From the NCBI RefSeq assembly GCF_002101595.1, contig NZ_LQOM01000051.1, positions 1 through 64,000 of the forward strand: a stretch of DNA of 64,000 nucleotides, read 5' to 3'. A program made the position numbers and the translations under genes. The stretch is from Mycobacterium celatum. Lineage in GTDB: Bacteria > Actinomycetota > Actinomycetes > Mycobacteriales > Mycobacteriaceae. The stretch's first letter is position 1; each line of letters begins with the position of its first letter. Shown here piece after piece: positions 52,935 to 60,879 of this stretch. The notes below the pieces were generated by a model. That model worked only from the letters and a program-made list of their open reading frames with translations. It was not told where the DNA came from and ran no database searches.

Positions 52935-53960
52935 TTGGGAAGCGATGTGCCCGCCCGGATGTATCTGGGTGTGATCGTCAACCCGCGCGCACGCAAGAAT
53001 CTGGCCGCGCGGGGAGATCGCAGCGCAGAGCTGCGTCGCATCGTCGGACCGTGGGGCGAGGTGCACGAAACCGAATCGATCGAGGAGCTCCGCAAGGTCA
53101 TCGAGGACCTGCATCCACGGGTCACCCACCTGGTGGGTGACGGCGGCGACGGCGCCCTGCACTGGTTGGTCAACGAAATGCAGCACTGCGTCAGCGATCC
53201 GGAACAGTGGCCGGCATTCGTGCCCACCAACGGCGGTAGTGTCAACGCCGTCGCGCGTAAGGCGCGAGTACGCGGCCGCGCCGACGCGATCATCCGCGCA
53301 CTGACCGCTGCCGCGGCGAAAGGTCGGTTCCCGCCCGAAATGTCGCTTGACACTTTGGAGCTCGACGGTGCAACCGCGGACGGCGCGCCGTTTCATCGCC
53401 TGTGCTTTGGGCTCGCCGCCGGAGGTGTGGGCAACCGGTTCTACGACAAGTACTACGCCAACCCCGATCACGGCCGTGCAGCCGTCGCGCGGGTGATCGG
53501 TCGCACGTTCGGCGACTACATCACCAACAAGGTCGCTCCCGGCCACATGGACAGGGAAAACTGGGCGGCCCACCTGTTCGCTCCGACCCATGCCCGCGTC
53601 GTCATCGACGGCGAGGAGGTCCCGACGCGGACGCACCGCGTGCTGCACGCCGGCGCGATCGACCTGCGCATCGGCGGGCCATTCCGGCTGTTCCCGAAGG
53701 CATCCGAACCGGGTGCACTGCATTTCCAGGCCGGTGAGATCAGGCCGTCGAGCATCGTCGTGCAGCTTCCCTCGGCGCTCACCTACGGCAGGCTCCGCGG
53801 CAGTCGGGTCCGCGACGTCAACGGCAAGGAGATGATCATCGAGGCCGACGACGAGCCGCTGTCGCCGATCATCGACGGCGAGCGTTTCGACGGCATCGTC
53901 AGGCTGGTGGCCCGCGCCGGGCCGCGCATCCGTGTCGCCCCCGTGGCGCACGGGTCCTGA
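52935..53960 (+). CDS. Diacylglycerol/lipid kinase-like protein
   Basis: About 341 aa with a DAGK-catalytic-like fold: VIVNPRARKNL, THLVGDGGDGALHWLVNE (variant of the GGDG ATP site) and FVPTNGGSVNAVARKA. The GGDGT loop is GDGGDGA, so activity is uncertain. The start is unclear: TTG 52935 has TGAGGAG at good distance, GTG 52947 is an alternative. It converges with the RHH gene and has no obvious partner. Confidence 0.6.
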   Translation: MGSDVPARMYLGVIVNPRARKNLAARGDRSAELRRIVGPWGEVHETESIEELRKVIEDLHPRVTHLVGDGGDGALHWLVNEMQHCVSDPEQWPAFVPTNGGSVNAVARKARVRGRADAIIRALTAAAAKGRFPPEMSLDTLELDGATADGAPFHRLCFGLAAGGVGNRFYDKYYANPDHGRAAVARVIGRTFGDYITNKVAPGHMDRENWAAHLFAPTHARVVIDGEEVPTRTHRVLHAGAIDLRIGGPFRLFPKASEPGALHFQAGEIRPSSIVVQLPSALTYGRLRGSRVRDVNGKEMIIEADDEPLSPIIDGERFDGIVRLVARAGPRIRVAPVAHGS

Positions 53961-53979
53961 GCGCTGGGCAGCCCGCGAT

Positions 53980-54303
53980 TCACCGCCGAGCGCGAATGGT
54001 GCGGATGATCTGCGCAGAGAGCTTCGGGTCGCTCAGCAGTTGGTCGACGAGCGCGACCAGGACCTCTTGTCCCGTGACGCGGGCCAGTCCCAGTCGGTCG
54101 GCGGCTTCTCGCTGCCAGATGTCGAGCGCTCGGTGCTGAGCGGGTGAAAGGTCGACTGTTCGTCGTGTGCGGCCGGCGCGTGTTCGGCCGATGGCGAAGG
54201 GTTCGGTCGGCGCCGCCGCGACCGCGGGTGCAATCGGTGCGACGCCTGCGGGGCGTGCGCGAGGCCGCCCGTCGTCGCCATCGATACGGTCGGCACCGCT
54301 CAT
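53980..54303 (-). CDS. Ribbon-helix-helix protein resembling plasmid partition (ParB-like) proteins, orphan
   Basis: A 107-aa basic protein: a disordered Ala/Pro/Arg-rich N-terminus, then RRTVDLSPAQHRALDIWQ, a beta strand plus helix of the RHH fold, and a second helical part ending LLSDPKLSAQIIRTIR. This arrangement resembles the small centromere-binding partners of ParA on actinobacterial plasmids, yet no parA is adjacent. ATG 54303 has GAAGGAGG at ideal spacing. Upstream tandem repeats suggest autoregulation. Family assignment by eye. Confidence 0.7.
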   Translation of the reverse strand: MSGADRIDGDDGRPRARPAGVAPIAPAVAAAPTEPFAIGRTRAGRTRRTVDLSPAQHRALDIWQREAADRLGLARVTGQEVLVALVDQLLSDPKLSAQIIRTIRARR

Positions 54304-54322
54304 CGTCGGCCTCCTTCGGCAA

Positions 54323-54356
54323 CGTATGTCAGTAGTCCGTATCTCAGTACATTATG
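54323..54356 (-). promoter_or_regulatory. Promoter and twin operator of the RHH gene
   Basis: Read on the minus strand, a -10 box CATAAT (54356-54351) is followed by two direct repeats TACTGAGATACG (54349-54338) and TACTGACATACG (54334-54323), 11 of 12 identical and 15 bp apart. They cover the expected transcription start, where an RHH repressor would act. Confidence 0.6.
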
Positions 54357-54960
54357 ACTTCTGTAGCGACGCTGGGTCCATCGCCGGGCCACCGGCCCCA
54401 CTGCGACGACGCGCCGCATCCGTCACCACCAGCCGCGCACGCCGACGGCGGTTGCCGCCCTTTCGGCTTTGTCATGCGGTGTTTGCTGAGATGTCGGGTT
54501 TCTGGCGATATTCCGGACCGCACCGCGGACCTTTGTCCGTATATTTCTATCGACAGGTCGTCAATAAGGAGCTGGCAGGCCGAACCTGGAAATGAAGGGT
54601 CTCGAAATTATCATGGATTACGGATATTCGCGGTTCAGTACTCCAGTATCGGCGTATTCACAGAAGTCGAGCCTGTGAGCTGGTTATTTAGGATATACTG
54701 AGCTACTGATCCCCGTACCCACAGATAATATGTGCTTATTTTCAGTCTGTTTTCGTGACCAGAAACACAGCGACACACCGGCCGTAAATAACCGCCTTCG
54801 TGCCAACCTGGGAGATCGTTGTGAGTTCAATGTGCACTAGCCAAAAAATCCTGATTAAACTTTGCCAGACATTGCTTAGCAGCGCTACGATCGGCTGTAT
54901 CAAAGTGAAGTTGTTCTATTGATTGCAGTGAAGAGCCTGGAAGGGAGAGTGACTCTGAAG
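54357..54960. other. AT-richer gene-free stretch before the FAAL operon
   Basis: About 600 bp with markedly lower GC than the surroundings, especially 54600-54930 (runs such as GATAATATGTGCTTATTTTC). Short open frames exist but none has a ribosome binding site or recognisable product. It must contain the promoter of the operon at 54961 and possibly a junction of acquired DNA; no tRNA, IS remnant or att-like repeat was found by eye. Confidence 0.6.
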
Positions 54961-57900
54961 ATGGAGACGCTTATCGATTACCTCGACATGTGGGAAGCGC
55001 GCAAACCGGACCAGACCCTGTACCGGTTCGTCGACATCGAGGGCCGCGAGCTCGAGCACTACACCTACCAGAGCTTCGCCGAGCGGACGCGCGAGCTGGC
55101 CGCCTACCTCTCGGCGGAGGCCGGCCTTCAGCCGGGTGACCGGGCGCTGCTGGTCTACCCCCCGGGCCTGGAGATGGTCGCGGCGTTCTACGCGTGCGCG
55201 CGCCTCGGCGTGATCGCCGTTCCAGTCAGCCCTCCCCTGCCGATGTCGTTCGAAGCGGGGCTGGCCAAGCTCGGCTTCATTGCGCGGGACTGCCAGGCCA
55301 AGGCCGTGCTGTCGACCAAGCAGCTCGAGTACGACTTCCGCTCGCTGCTGGGCAATCAGCAAGGCGGGCTGCCCTGGGCCGACGTCGCGCAACTTCCGGA
55401 CCTGCCCTGGTTCGCGACCGATGCCACGCAGGACTTCGGCGGTGCTTCCGTTGTCGACACTCCTGGTCCGGTGCTCTTCCTGCAGTACACCTCCGGCTCC
55501 ACCAGCGATCCCAAGGGCGTGATCGTCAGCCACGCCAACGTCATCGCCAACGCCTCGGCGTTCAGCGGCAAGGAAGTCGCGGTCAGCTGGCTGCCGCAGC
55601 ACCACGACATGGGCTTGATCTCCGCCTACCTGTTCATCGTGGTGCTCGGCGGGACCACGCACGGGATGTCACCGGCCGACTTCCTCCAGCGGCCGTCGGC
55701 CTGGCTGCGGCTGATCAGCGAGGTCCGCGCCACCCACACGCCGGCGCCGAACTTCGGCCTCGAGTACTGCCTGCGTGAGGACAAGCTTCCCGCCTCCGAG
55801 CTGGCCGGCCTCGACCTGAGCAGCCTGGACAGCATCGTCGTCGGCGCGGAGCCGTTGCGGGACAAGACCTTCGCACGTTTCCGGGAGCGCTTCGCCCCCT
55901 ACGGTCTGCGGCCCGACGCGCTGACCGGCGCTTACGGCCTGGCCGAGAACACCCTGGGAGTGACGCTCAAGGGGCGCCAGACCGTGACCGTGAACAAGCG
56001 GGCGCTGGAGCAGAATGTGGTCCGGGTCGAAAAGGCCGTGCCCGAGAACAACAACCAGACCCCGCTGGTGAGTTCCGGCAAGCCCGTCGCCGGAAACGTG
56101 ATCCGCATCGTCGATCCGCAATCGCGAGAGGACCTGGCCGAGGGCCGGATCGGCGAGATCTGGGTGGACGGAGCATCCAAGGGAGGCGGCTACTGGCGCC
56201 GTCCCGAGCTCAGCGCGGAGACGTTCGAAGCCCGCATCGTCGGCGACGACGAGCACACCTATCTGCGGACAGGCGATCTTGGCTTCCTCTACGAGGGCGA
56301 GCTGTTCGTCTGCGGCCGGCGCAAGGATCTGATCATCGTCCGCGGCGTCAACTGCTACCCGTCGGACATCGAGTCGGTCGTGGAACGCTCCTCCGCACAG
56401 ATCCGCGGCGGCTGCGTCGCCGCCTTCTCGGTCGAGCGCGACGAGCAGGAGTCGCTGGTCGTGGTCGCCGAGGTGCGCGACAAGGACGCGCTGCCCGATG
56501 CCAAGATGCTGGCGCGGGCGATCCGCAGGCACTGTCACATCGATCCGCAGACCATCGTGTTCTCACCACCGCGCAGCATTCCCAAGACCACCTCGGGGAA
56601 GATCCGGCGGGCGCACACCCGCCAGCTGTGGCTGGACGGCAAGCTGCCGGAGCTGGCGAGCCACTCCCACCACGCGCCCGAAGCGCCGGGAGCCGGCGCC
56701 GGCCCGCTGGAACGCTTCCGCTACCTCATCGAGAGCTACGACTTGACCGGCCAGGAGGACTGCTCCTTCGCCGATCTGGGCATCGACTCACTGGCCCTGG
56801 CCGAACTCCACACCGACTTGCAGGCCTTGCTGAGAGAGCACGGCGCCGGCGAGCTGGCCAAAGAGGTCAACACGCGGCTGCTTCAGCGCCTGACGGTTGC
56901 CGAGTTCTTCCAGATCATGCGGCAGTTCGGAGAGGGGGCCGAGCTGCCGCTCCAGACCTTGCGGCAGACGCTGGACCAAATTGCCGCCGAGTACGAGGAA
57001 TACGAGACCCGGCAGATGCGTGCCGACGCGCAACTGCCCCTGCCGGCCCTGCCGCCGGCGCGCGAAGGCGTGCCGACCGACATCCTGCTGACCGGCGCCA
57101 CCGGGTTCCTCGGGCCGTTCCTGGTCAGCAGCCTGCTGGCGCAGACGTCCTACACCGTGCACGCGCTCGTGCGCGCCACCGATGCGGCGCACGGCCTGGA
57201 CCGGATCATCGCCGGGCTGCGGCAGGCCCACCTGTGGTCGGCAGGCCTGGAAGCCGAGGTCCGCGCGCGGGTGCGGGTGATCTGCGGCGACCTCGCCGAG
57301 CCGCACCTGGGCATCGGTGAGGAGGCGTTCCAGCAGCTGGCCGAGAGCGTCGACGCCATCGTGCACAACGGTGCCCTGGTCAACTACGTCCGCACCTACG
57401 ACGCCCTGCGGCCCACCAACGTGGCCGGCACGCACGAGCTGCTGCGGCTGGCCATGACCTCACACCGGAAGGCGTTCCACCTGGTCTCCAGCACCTTCAT
57501 CTACGGCTGGAGCACCATGCCGGTGGTCGGCGAAGATTATGCGAACGAGGAGATGAGCGGCCTGGACTTCGGCTACTCGCAGACTAAATGGGTCGCCGAG
57601 CAGCTGGTGCTGGCAGCGCAGCGCCAGGGTCTCGATGTGCGTATTTATCGTCCGTCGCTTATCTCCCCCACCAGCGCGGGCTTCGGCAGCCAGGACGACA
57701 TCCTGGTGCGGCTCACCGCGTTCATGATCGAGCACGGGCTGGCCGTCGACGCCCGCAACCAGATCAGCCTGCTGCCGGCAGATTTGATCGCCGATCACGT
57801 CGTCGCGCTGATGGGCCTTCCGGCCGAGGCGGGCACGGTGTTCAACTTGACCGCCGACGACTACTACAACCTCACCGACATCACCCGGATGTTGTCCGAA

Positions 57901-58200
57901 CGGCACGGCTACCGCTTCAGCTACCTGGACATCCCGTCGTTCACCGACGAGGTGAACCGCCGGTGCACGCCGGGCGATCCGCTCTATCCGCTGGTCGACT
58001 TCCTCACCCGCTCGGCGGGCAAGATCCAGGCAATGCGGGACAAGCGCTACGACAACAGCCAGTACCGGCAGGCGCGCTCGCTGGCCAAGGTTCGTCGCCG
58101 CGAGCCGGCGCTGGCCGACACGGTCGACGACCTCGTCCGGTTCCTGCGCCGCGAGCGTCTGATCACCGAGGCGGAGAGCGAGGCGCGGTGCAGCGCGTAA
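54961..58200 (+). CDS. Fatty acyl-AMP ligase - acyl carrier - thioester reductase protein
   Basis: About 1079 aa, three modules. An adenylation domain of FAAL type fills residues 1-580 (FLQYTSGSTSDPKG, SWLPQHHDMGL, GAYGLAENTLG, KDLIIVRGVNCYPSDIE). A carrier domain has the phosphopantetheine Ser in DLGIDSLALAEL near residue 609. A terminal reductase domain starts with DILLTGATGFLG near residue 707 and has the catalytic YSQTKWVAE. It would load a fatty acid as acyl-ACP and release it reductively as aldehyde (or alcohol). ATG 54961 is chosen by homology to FAAL starts; TTG/GTG codons up to 54919 are in frame. Unlike CARs (about 1170 aa) the ligase is of the FAAL class. Confidence 0.88.
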   Translation: METLIDYLDMWEARKPDQTLYRFVDIEGRELEHYTYQSFAERTRELAAYLSAEAGLQPGDRALLVYPPGLEMVAAFYACARLGVIAVPVSPPLPMSFEAGLAKLGFIARDCQAKAVLSTKQLEYDFRSLLGNQQGGLPWADVAQLPDLPWFATDATQDFGGASVVDTPGPVLFLQYTSGSTSDPKGVIVSHANVIANASAFSGKEVAVSWLPQHHDMGLISAYLFIVVLGGTTHGMSPADFLQRPSAWLRLISEVRATHTPAPNFGLEYCLREDKLPASELAGLDLSSLDSIVVGAEPLRDKTFARFRERFAPYGLRPDALTGAYGLAENTLGVTLKGRQTVTVNKRALEQNVVRVEKAVPENNNQTPLVSSGKPVAGNVIRIVDPQSREDLAEGRIGEIWVDGASKGGGYWRRPELSAETFEARIVGDDEHTYLRTGDLGFLYEGELFVCGRRKDLIIVRGVNCYPSDIESVVERSSAQIRGGCVAAFSVERDEQESLVVVAEVRDKDALPDAKMLARAIRRHCHIDPQTIVFSPPRSIPKTTSGKIRRAHTRQLWLDGKLPELASHSHHAPEAPGAGAGPLERFRYLIESYDLTGQEDCSFADLGIDSLALAELHTDLQALLREHGAGELAKEVNTRLLQRLTVAEFFQIMRQFGEGAELPLQTLRQTLDQIAAEYEEYETRQMRADAQLPLPALPPAREGVPTDILLTGATGFLGPFLVSSLLAQTSYTVHALVRATDAAHGLDRIIAGLRQAHLWSAGLEAEVRARVRVICGDLAEPHLGIGEEAFQQLAESVDAIVHNGALVNYVRTYDALRPTNVAGTHELLRLAMTSHRKAFHLVSSTFIYGWSTMPVVGEDYANEEMSGLDFGYSQTKWVAEQLVLAAQRQGLDVRIYRPSLISPTSAGFGSQDDILVRLTAFMIEHGLAVDARNQISLLPADLIADHVVALMGLPAEAGTVFNLTADDYYNLTDITRMLSERHGYRFSYLDIPSFTDEVNRRCTPGDPLYPLVDFLTRSAGKIQAMRDKRYDNSQYRQARSLAKVRRREPALADTVDDLVRFLRRERLITEAESEARCSA

Positions 58201-58218
58201 CTAGACTGGGAGATTGCG

Positions 58219-59127
58219 ATGTTCACCGTCGATGACCAGGCAGCGGGCCCGCACGACGAGACGCTCGATCACGAGCGAATCGTCCTGCAGGCGCGCGACG
58301 TCGACTTCGACTGGGCGAGGCTGCCGTTCTACTACGTGCCCAACGAGGTCTTCGCCACCCACTTCTGCAATGTCCTGCATCTGCTGCTGCCGGCGGGCGA
58401 AGAGTGGATCGTCGACGTCTTCAAGCGGGCGTTACCGCTGATCCGCGACGACCAGCTGCGGCTGGACGTGCAGGGGTTCATCAGCCAAGAGGCCATGCAT
58501 TCCCAGGCGCACGCCGGTGTGGCCGAGCACCTGACGGCCAAGGGCATCGATCTCACGCCGTTCACCAGCCAGATCCGTTGGATGTTCGACAAGCTCATCG
58601 GGGACCGCCCCTGGTGGAGTGCGCGACGACGGCAGAGCTGGTTGGCAGAGCAGGTGTCGATCGTGGCCGCGCTCGAGCACTACACGGCCATCCTCGGCGA
58701 GTGGATTCTGGACACGCCGCAACTCGATGAGCTTGGCGCCGACCCGGTGATGCTAGACCTGCTGCGCTGGCACGGCGCCGAGGAAGTCGAACACAAAGCG
58801 GTTGCCTTCGACACCATGAAGCATCTGCGCGCCGGGTACTGGCGCCAGGTGCGCACCCAGTTGCTGGTCACACCGGCGATGCTGTGGTTGTTCGCACGCG
58901 GCGTGCGGTTCATGTACTCGATCGACCCGCACCTGCCGCCGGGAACCAAGCCGCGCTGGCGGGACTACTTCGACGCGGCGCGCCGCGGTTTGGTGCCCGG
59001 GCCGTTCGAGTTTCTGCGGGTGATCGGCGCCTACTACAAGCCGAGTTTCCATCCGTCGCAGCTGGGCGGGGTCGGGCGCGCGGTCGAGTACCTGGCCCGC
59101 TCCCGCGCTGCCCGCGCCGCGCACTGA
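58219..59127 (+). CDS. Ferritin-like diiron protein of the predicted metal-dependent hydrolase family (PF10118-like)
   Basis: A 302-aa helical protein. Ligand pattern E61/E62, E91-x2-H94 (QEAMHSQAH), E153 (ALEHYTAIL), E189-x2-H192 (EEVEHKAVAF) is the E...ExxH...E...ExxH layout of diiron carboxylate enzymes. The family is annotated as hydrolase without firm evidence; with a reductase downstream an oxygenase-type reaction on the aldehyde or acyl chain is equally plausible. ATG 58219 has GGGAG 6 nt upstream and sits 18 bp after the FAAL gene. Confidence 0.75.
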   Translation: MFTVDDQAAGPHDETLDHERIVLQARDVDFDWARLPFYYVPNEVFATHFCNVLHLLLPAGEEWIVDVFKRALPLIRDDQLRLDVQGFISQEAMHSQAHAGVAEHLTAKGIDLTPFTSQIRWMFDKLIGDRPWWSARRRQSWLAEQVSIVAALEHYTAILGEWILDTPQLDELGADPVMLDLLRWHGAEEVEHKAVAFDTMKHLRAGYWRQVRTQLLVTPAMLWLFARGVRFMYSIDPHLPPGTKPRWRDYFDAARRGLVPGPFEFLRVIGAYYKPSFHPSQLGGVGRAVEYLARSRAARAAH

Positions 59128-59133
59128 GCACTC

Positions 59134-60879
59134 ATGACCACCTCCTCTGTGACCGCGTCGGACGGCGTTTGTTTGGCGGTGCACGCCTACACCGAGATCG
59201 ACGCACGGCGGCCGACCATCCTGGCCATTCACGGCTACCCCGATAACCACCACGTGTGGGACGGCGTTGCGGAACGACTTGCCGACCGCTACAACTTTGT
59301 GGCCTACGACGTGCGCGGGGCCGGCGAGTCGTCCAAACCGGCGAACAGGTCGGCATACCGCTTCCCCCAACTGGTTTCGGACATCGCCGCGGTGATCGAC
59401 AGCCTGGGGGTCGACCAGGTTCACCTGGTGGCCCACGACTGGGGCTCGATTCAAGCGTGGGCCGCGGTAACCGACGAGCCGCTGATGGACAGGGTCGCCT
59501 CGTTCACGTCGATCTCCGGGCCGCACCTGAACTACGCGGGCAAGTTCCTGCGGTCACCGCGCACGCCACGCGCCGTGGCCGACGTCGCCAAACAGGTCCT
59601 GGCGTCCAGCTACATCTGGTTCTTCCTGTGCCCGGGTCTGCCGGAATTGACGATCCGGTCCCGGGCGACGGTGAAAGTCTTTGACGCCGTTGAACGTATC
59701 GGCCGGTCGAGTACCCGGAGTCAGCGCCCTGCGCCATACCGGTCGACTCACGACTACCTCAACGGGCTCAACCTGTACCGCGCCAACATGCCCGCGCCAA
59801 TACTGGCGCCGCCGGAACAGTTGCCGGAAACACGGGTTCCGGTGCAGGTGCTGGTTGCGCGCAAGGACTACTTCGTCTCACCGCCCTTGCAGCGGTTCAC
59901 CGGCTCTCTCTTGCCGGGCGGCAGGGTCGTCCCGATCGAGGGCGGGCACTGGGTGGTGACGTCGCGTCCCGACGTCATTGCCAGGCTCACCGGCGAATGG
60001 GTGGACCTGGTCACCGCGGGCGCAGCGGGCGATTCGGTCGTCAACACCGGATCCCGTGATGTGGTAGGCAAACTCGCGCTGGTCACCGGGGCCGGCGCCG
60101 GGATAGGCCGGGCCACCGCGGTGGAGCTGGCACGCCAGGGTGCGGCCACCGTCGTGGTGGTCGACCTTGATGTCGACAGCGCCAACGACACCGCCGAGGC
60201 CGTCCGGGCCGCCGGGGCCGAGGCCGCGGTCTACCAGGTCGACGTCAGCGACGAGACGGCAATGCATGAGCTTGCCGCACAAGTACACGACAAGCACGGT
60301 GTGGTCGACATCCTGGTCAACAACGCCGGGATCGGGATGGCCGGCCGGTTCCTGGAGACGACTCCGGAGCACTGGGACACCATCATGGGGGTCAACGTGC
60401 GCGGTGTCATCAACGGCAGCCGGGCGTTCGGCGCCCAGATGGTCGAGCGCGGCCAGGGCGGAACGATCATCAACGTGTCGTCGGCGGCGGCGTTCTTGCC
60501 GTCGAAATCCATGGTCGCCTACGGCACCACAAAGGCCGCGGTGCTCGCATTGAGCGAATCGCTGCGCGCGGACCTCGCCGACGAGGGCATCACGGTGACG
60601 GCGGTGTGCCCGGGTTTCGTCAACACCAATATCGCCAAAAGCACTGTATACACTAACCTTTCGACCGAGCAGCAGGAACGCGCCCGGCAGAAGGCCGACG
60701 CCGCCTATCGGCGTCGTAACTACACCCCGGAAGCCGTCGCAAGAGCGATCGTCAAGGCAGTCCGGACCGGTCCGGCGGTGCTGCCGGTCGCGGCCGAGTC
60801 CAGGGTGGGCTACGCACTGCGCCGCATCAGCCCGTCGCTAGTGCGGCTGTTCGCGAGATTCGACCTTCGGCAGATGTGA
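59134..60879 (+). CDS. Alpha/beta hydrolase - SDR fusion protein (EphD-like)
   Basis: A 581-aa fusion. Residues 1-300 are an epoxide-hydrolase-type alpha/beta hydrolase: HGYPDNHHVWDGV, nucleophile Asp in VAHDWGSIQAW and His in GGHWVVTSRPD. From about residue 310 an SDR follows with VTGAGAGIGRAT, VNNAGIGMAG and YGTTKAAV. EphD (Rv2214c, about 592 aa) has the same plan and acts on mycolate-epoxide-like lipids; here it is a distinct gene inside a FAAL operon, so a different lipid is likely. Six bp separate it from the diiron gene. Confidence 0.9.
   Translation: MTTSSVTASDGVCLAVHAYTEIDARRPTILAIHGYPDNHHVWDGVAERLADRYNFVAYDVRGAGESSKPANRSAYRFPQLVSDIAAVIDSLGVDQVHLVAHDWGSIQAWAAVTDEPLMDRVASFTSISGPHLNYAGKFLRSPRTPRAVADVAKQVLASSYIWFFLCPGLPELTIRSRATVKVFDAVERIGRSSTRSQRPAPYRSTHDYLNGLNLYRANMPAPILAPPEQLPETRVPVQVLVARKDYFVSPPLQRFTGSLLPGGRVVPIEGGHWVVTSRPDVIARLTGEWVDLVTAGAAGDSVVNTGSRDVVGKLALVTGAGAGIGRATAVELARQGAATVVVVDLDVDSANDTAEAVRAAGAEAAVYQVDVSDETAMHELAAQVHDKHGVVDILVNNAGIGMAGRFLETTPEHWDTIMGVNVRGVINGSRAFGAQMVERGQGGTIINVSSAAAFLPSKSMVAYGTTKAAVLALSESLRADLADEGITVTAVCPGFVNTNIAKSTVYTNLSTEQQERARQKADAAYRRRNYTPEAVARAIVKAVRTGPAVLPVAAESRVGYALRRISPSLVRLFARFDLRQM

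Noticed and set aside
54304..54960. Possible tRNA or small RNA gene in the AT-rich gap
   Set aside because: No cloverleaf, CCA end or strong stem was found by eye; left as unannotated.
54961..58200. Carboxylic acid reductase (FadD9/CAR) ortholog
   Set aside because: The ligase domain has FAAL motifs and the protein is shorter than CARs; only the domain order is shared.
58219..59127. Acyl-ACP desaturase (DesA type)
   Set aside because: It has the diiron layout but no recognisable DesA sequence motifs, and its overall sequence fits the PF10118-type family better.
59134..60879. Assembly error joining two genes
   Set aside because: The hydrolase-SDR fusion is a known architecture (EphD) and the linker is in frame without a start signal for a separate SDR.
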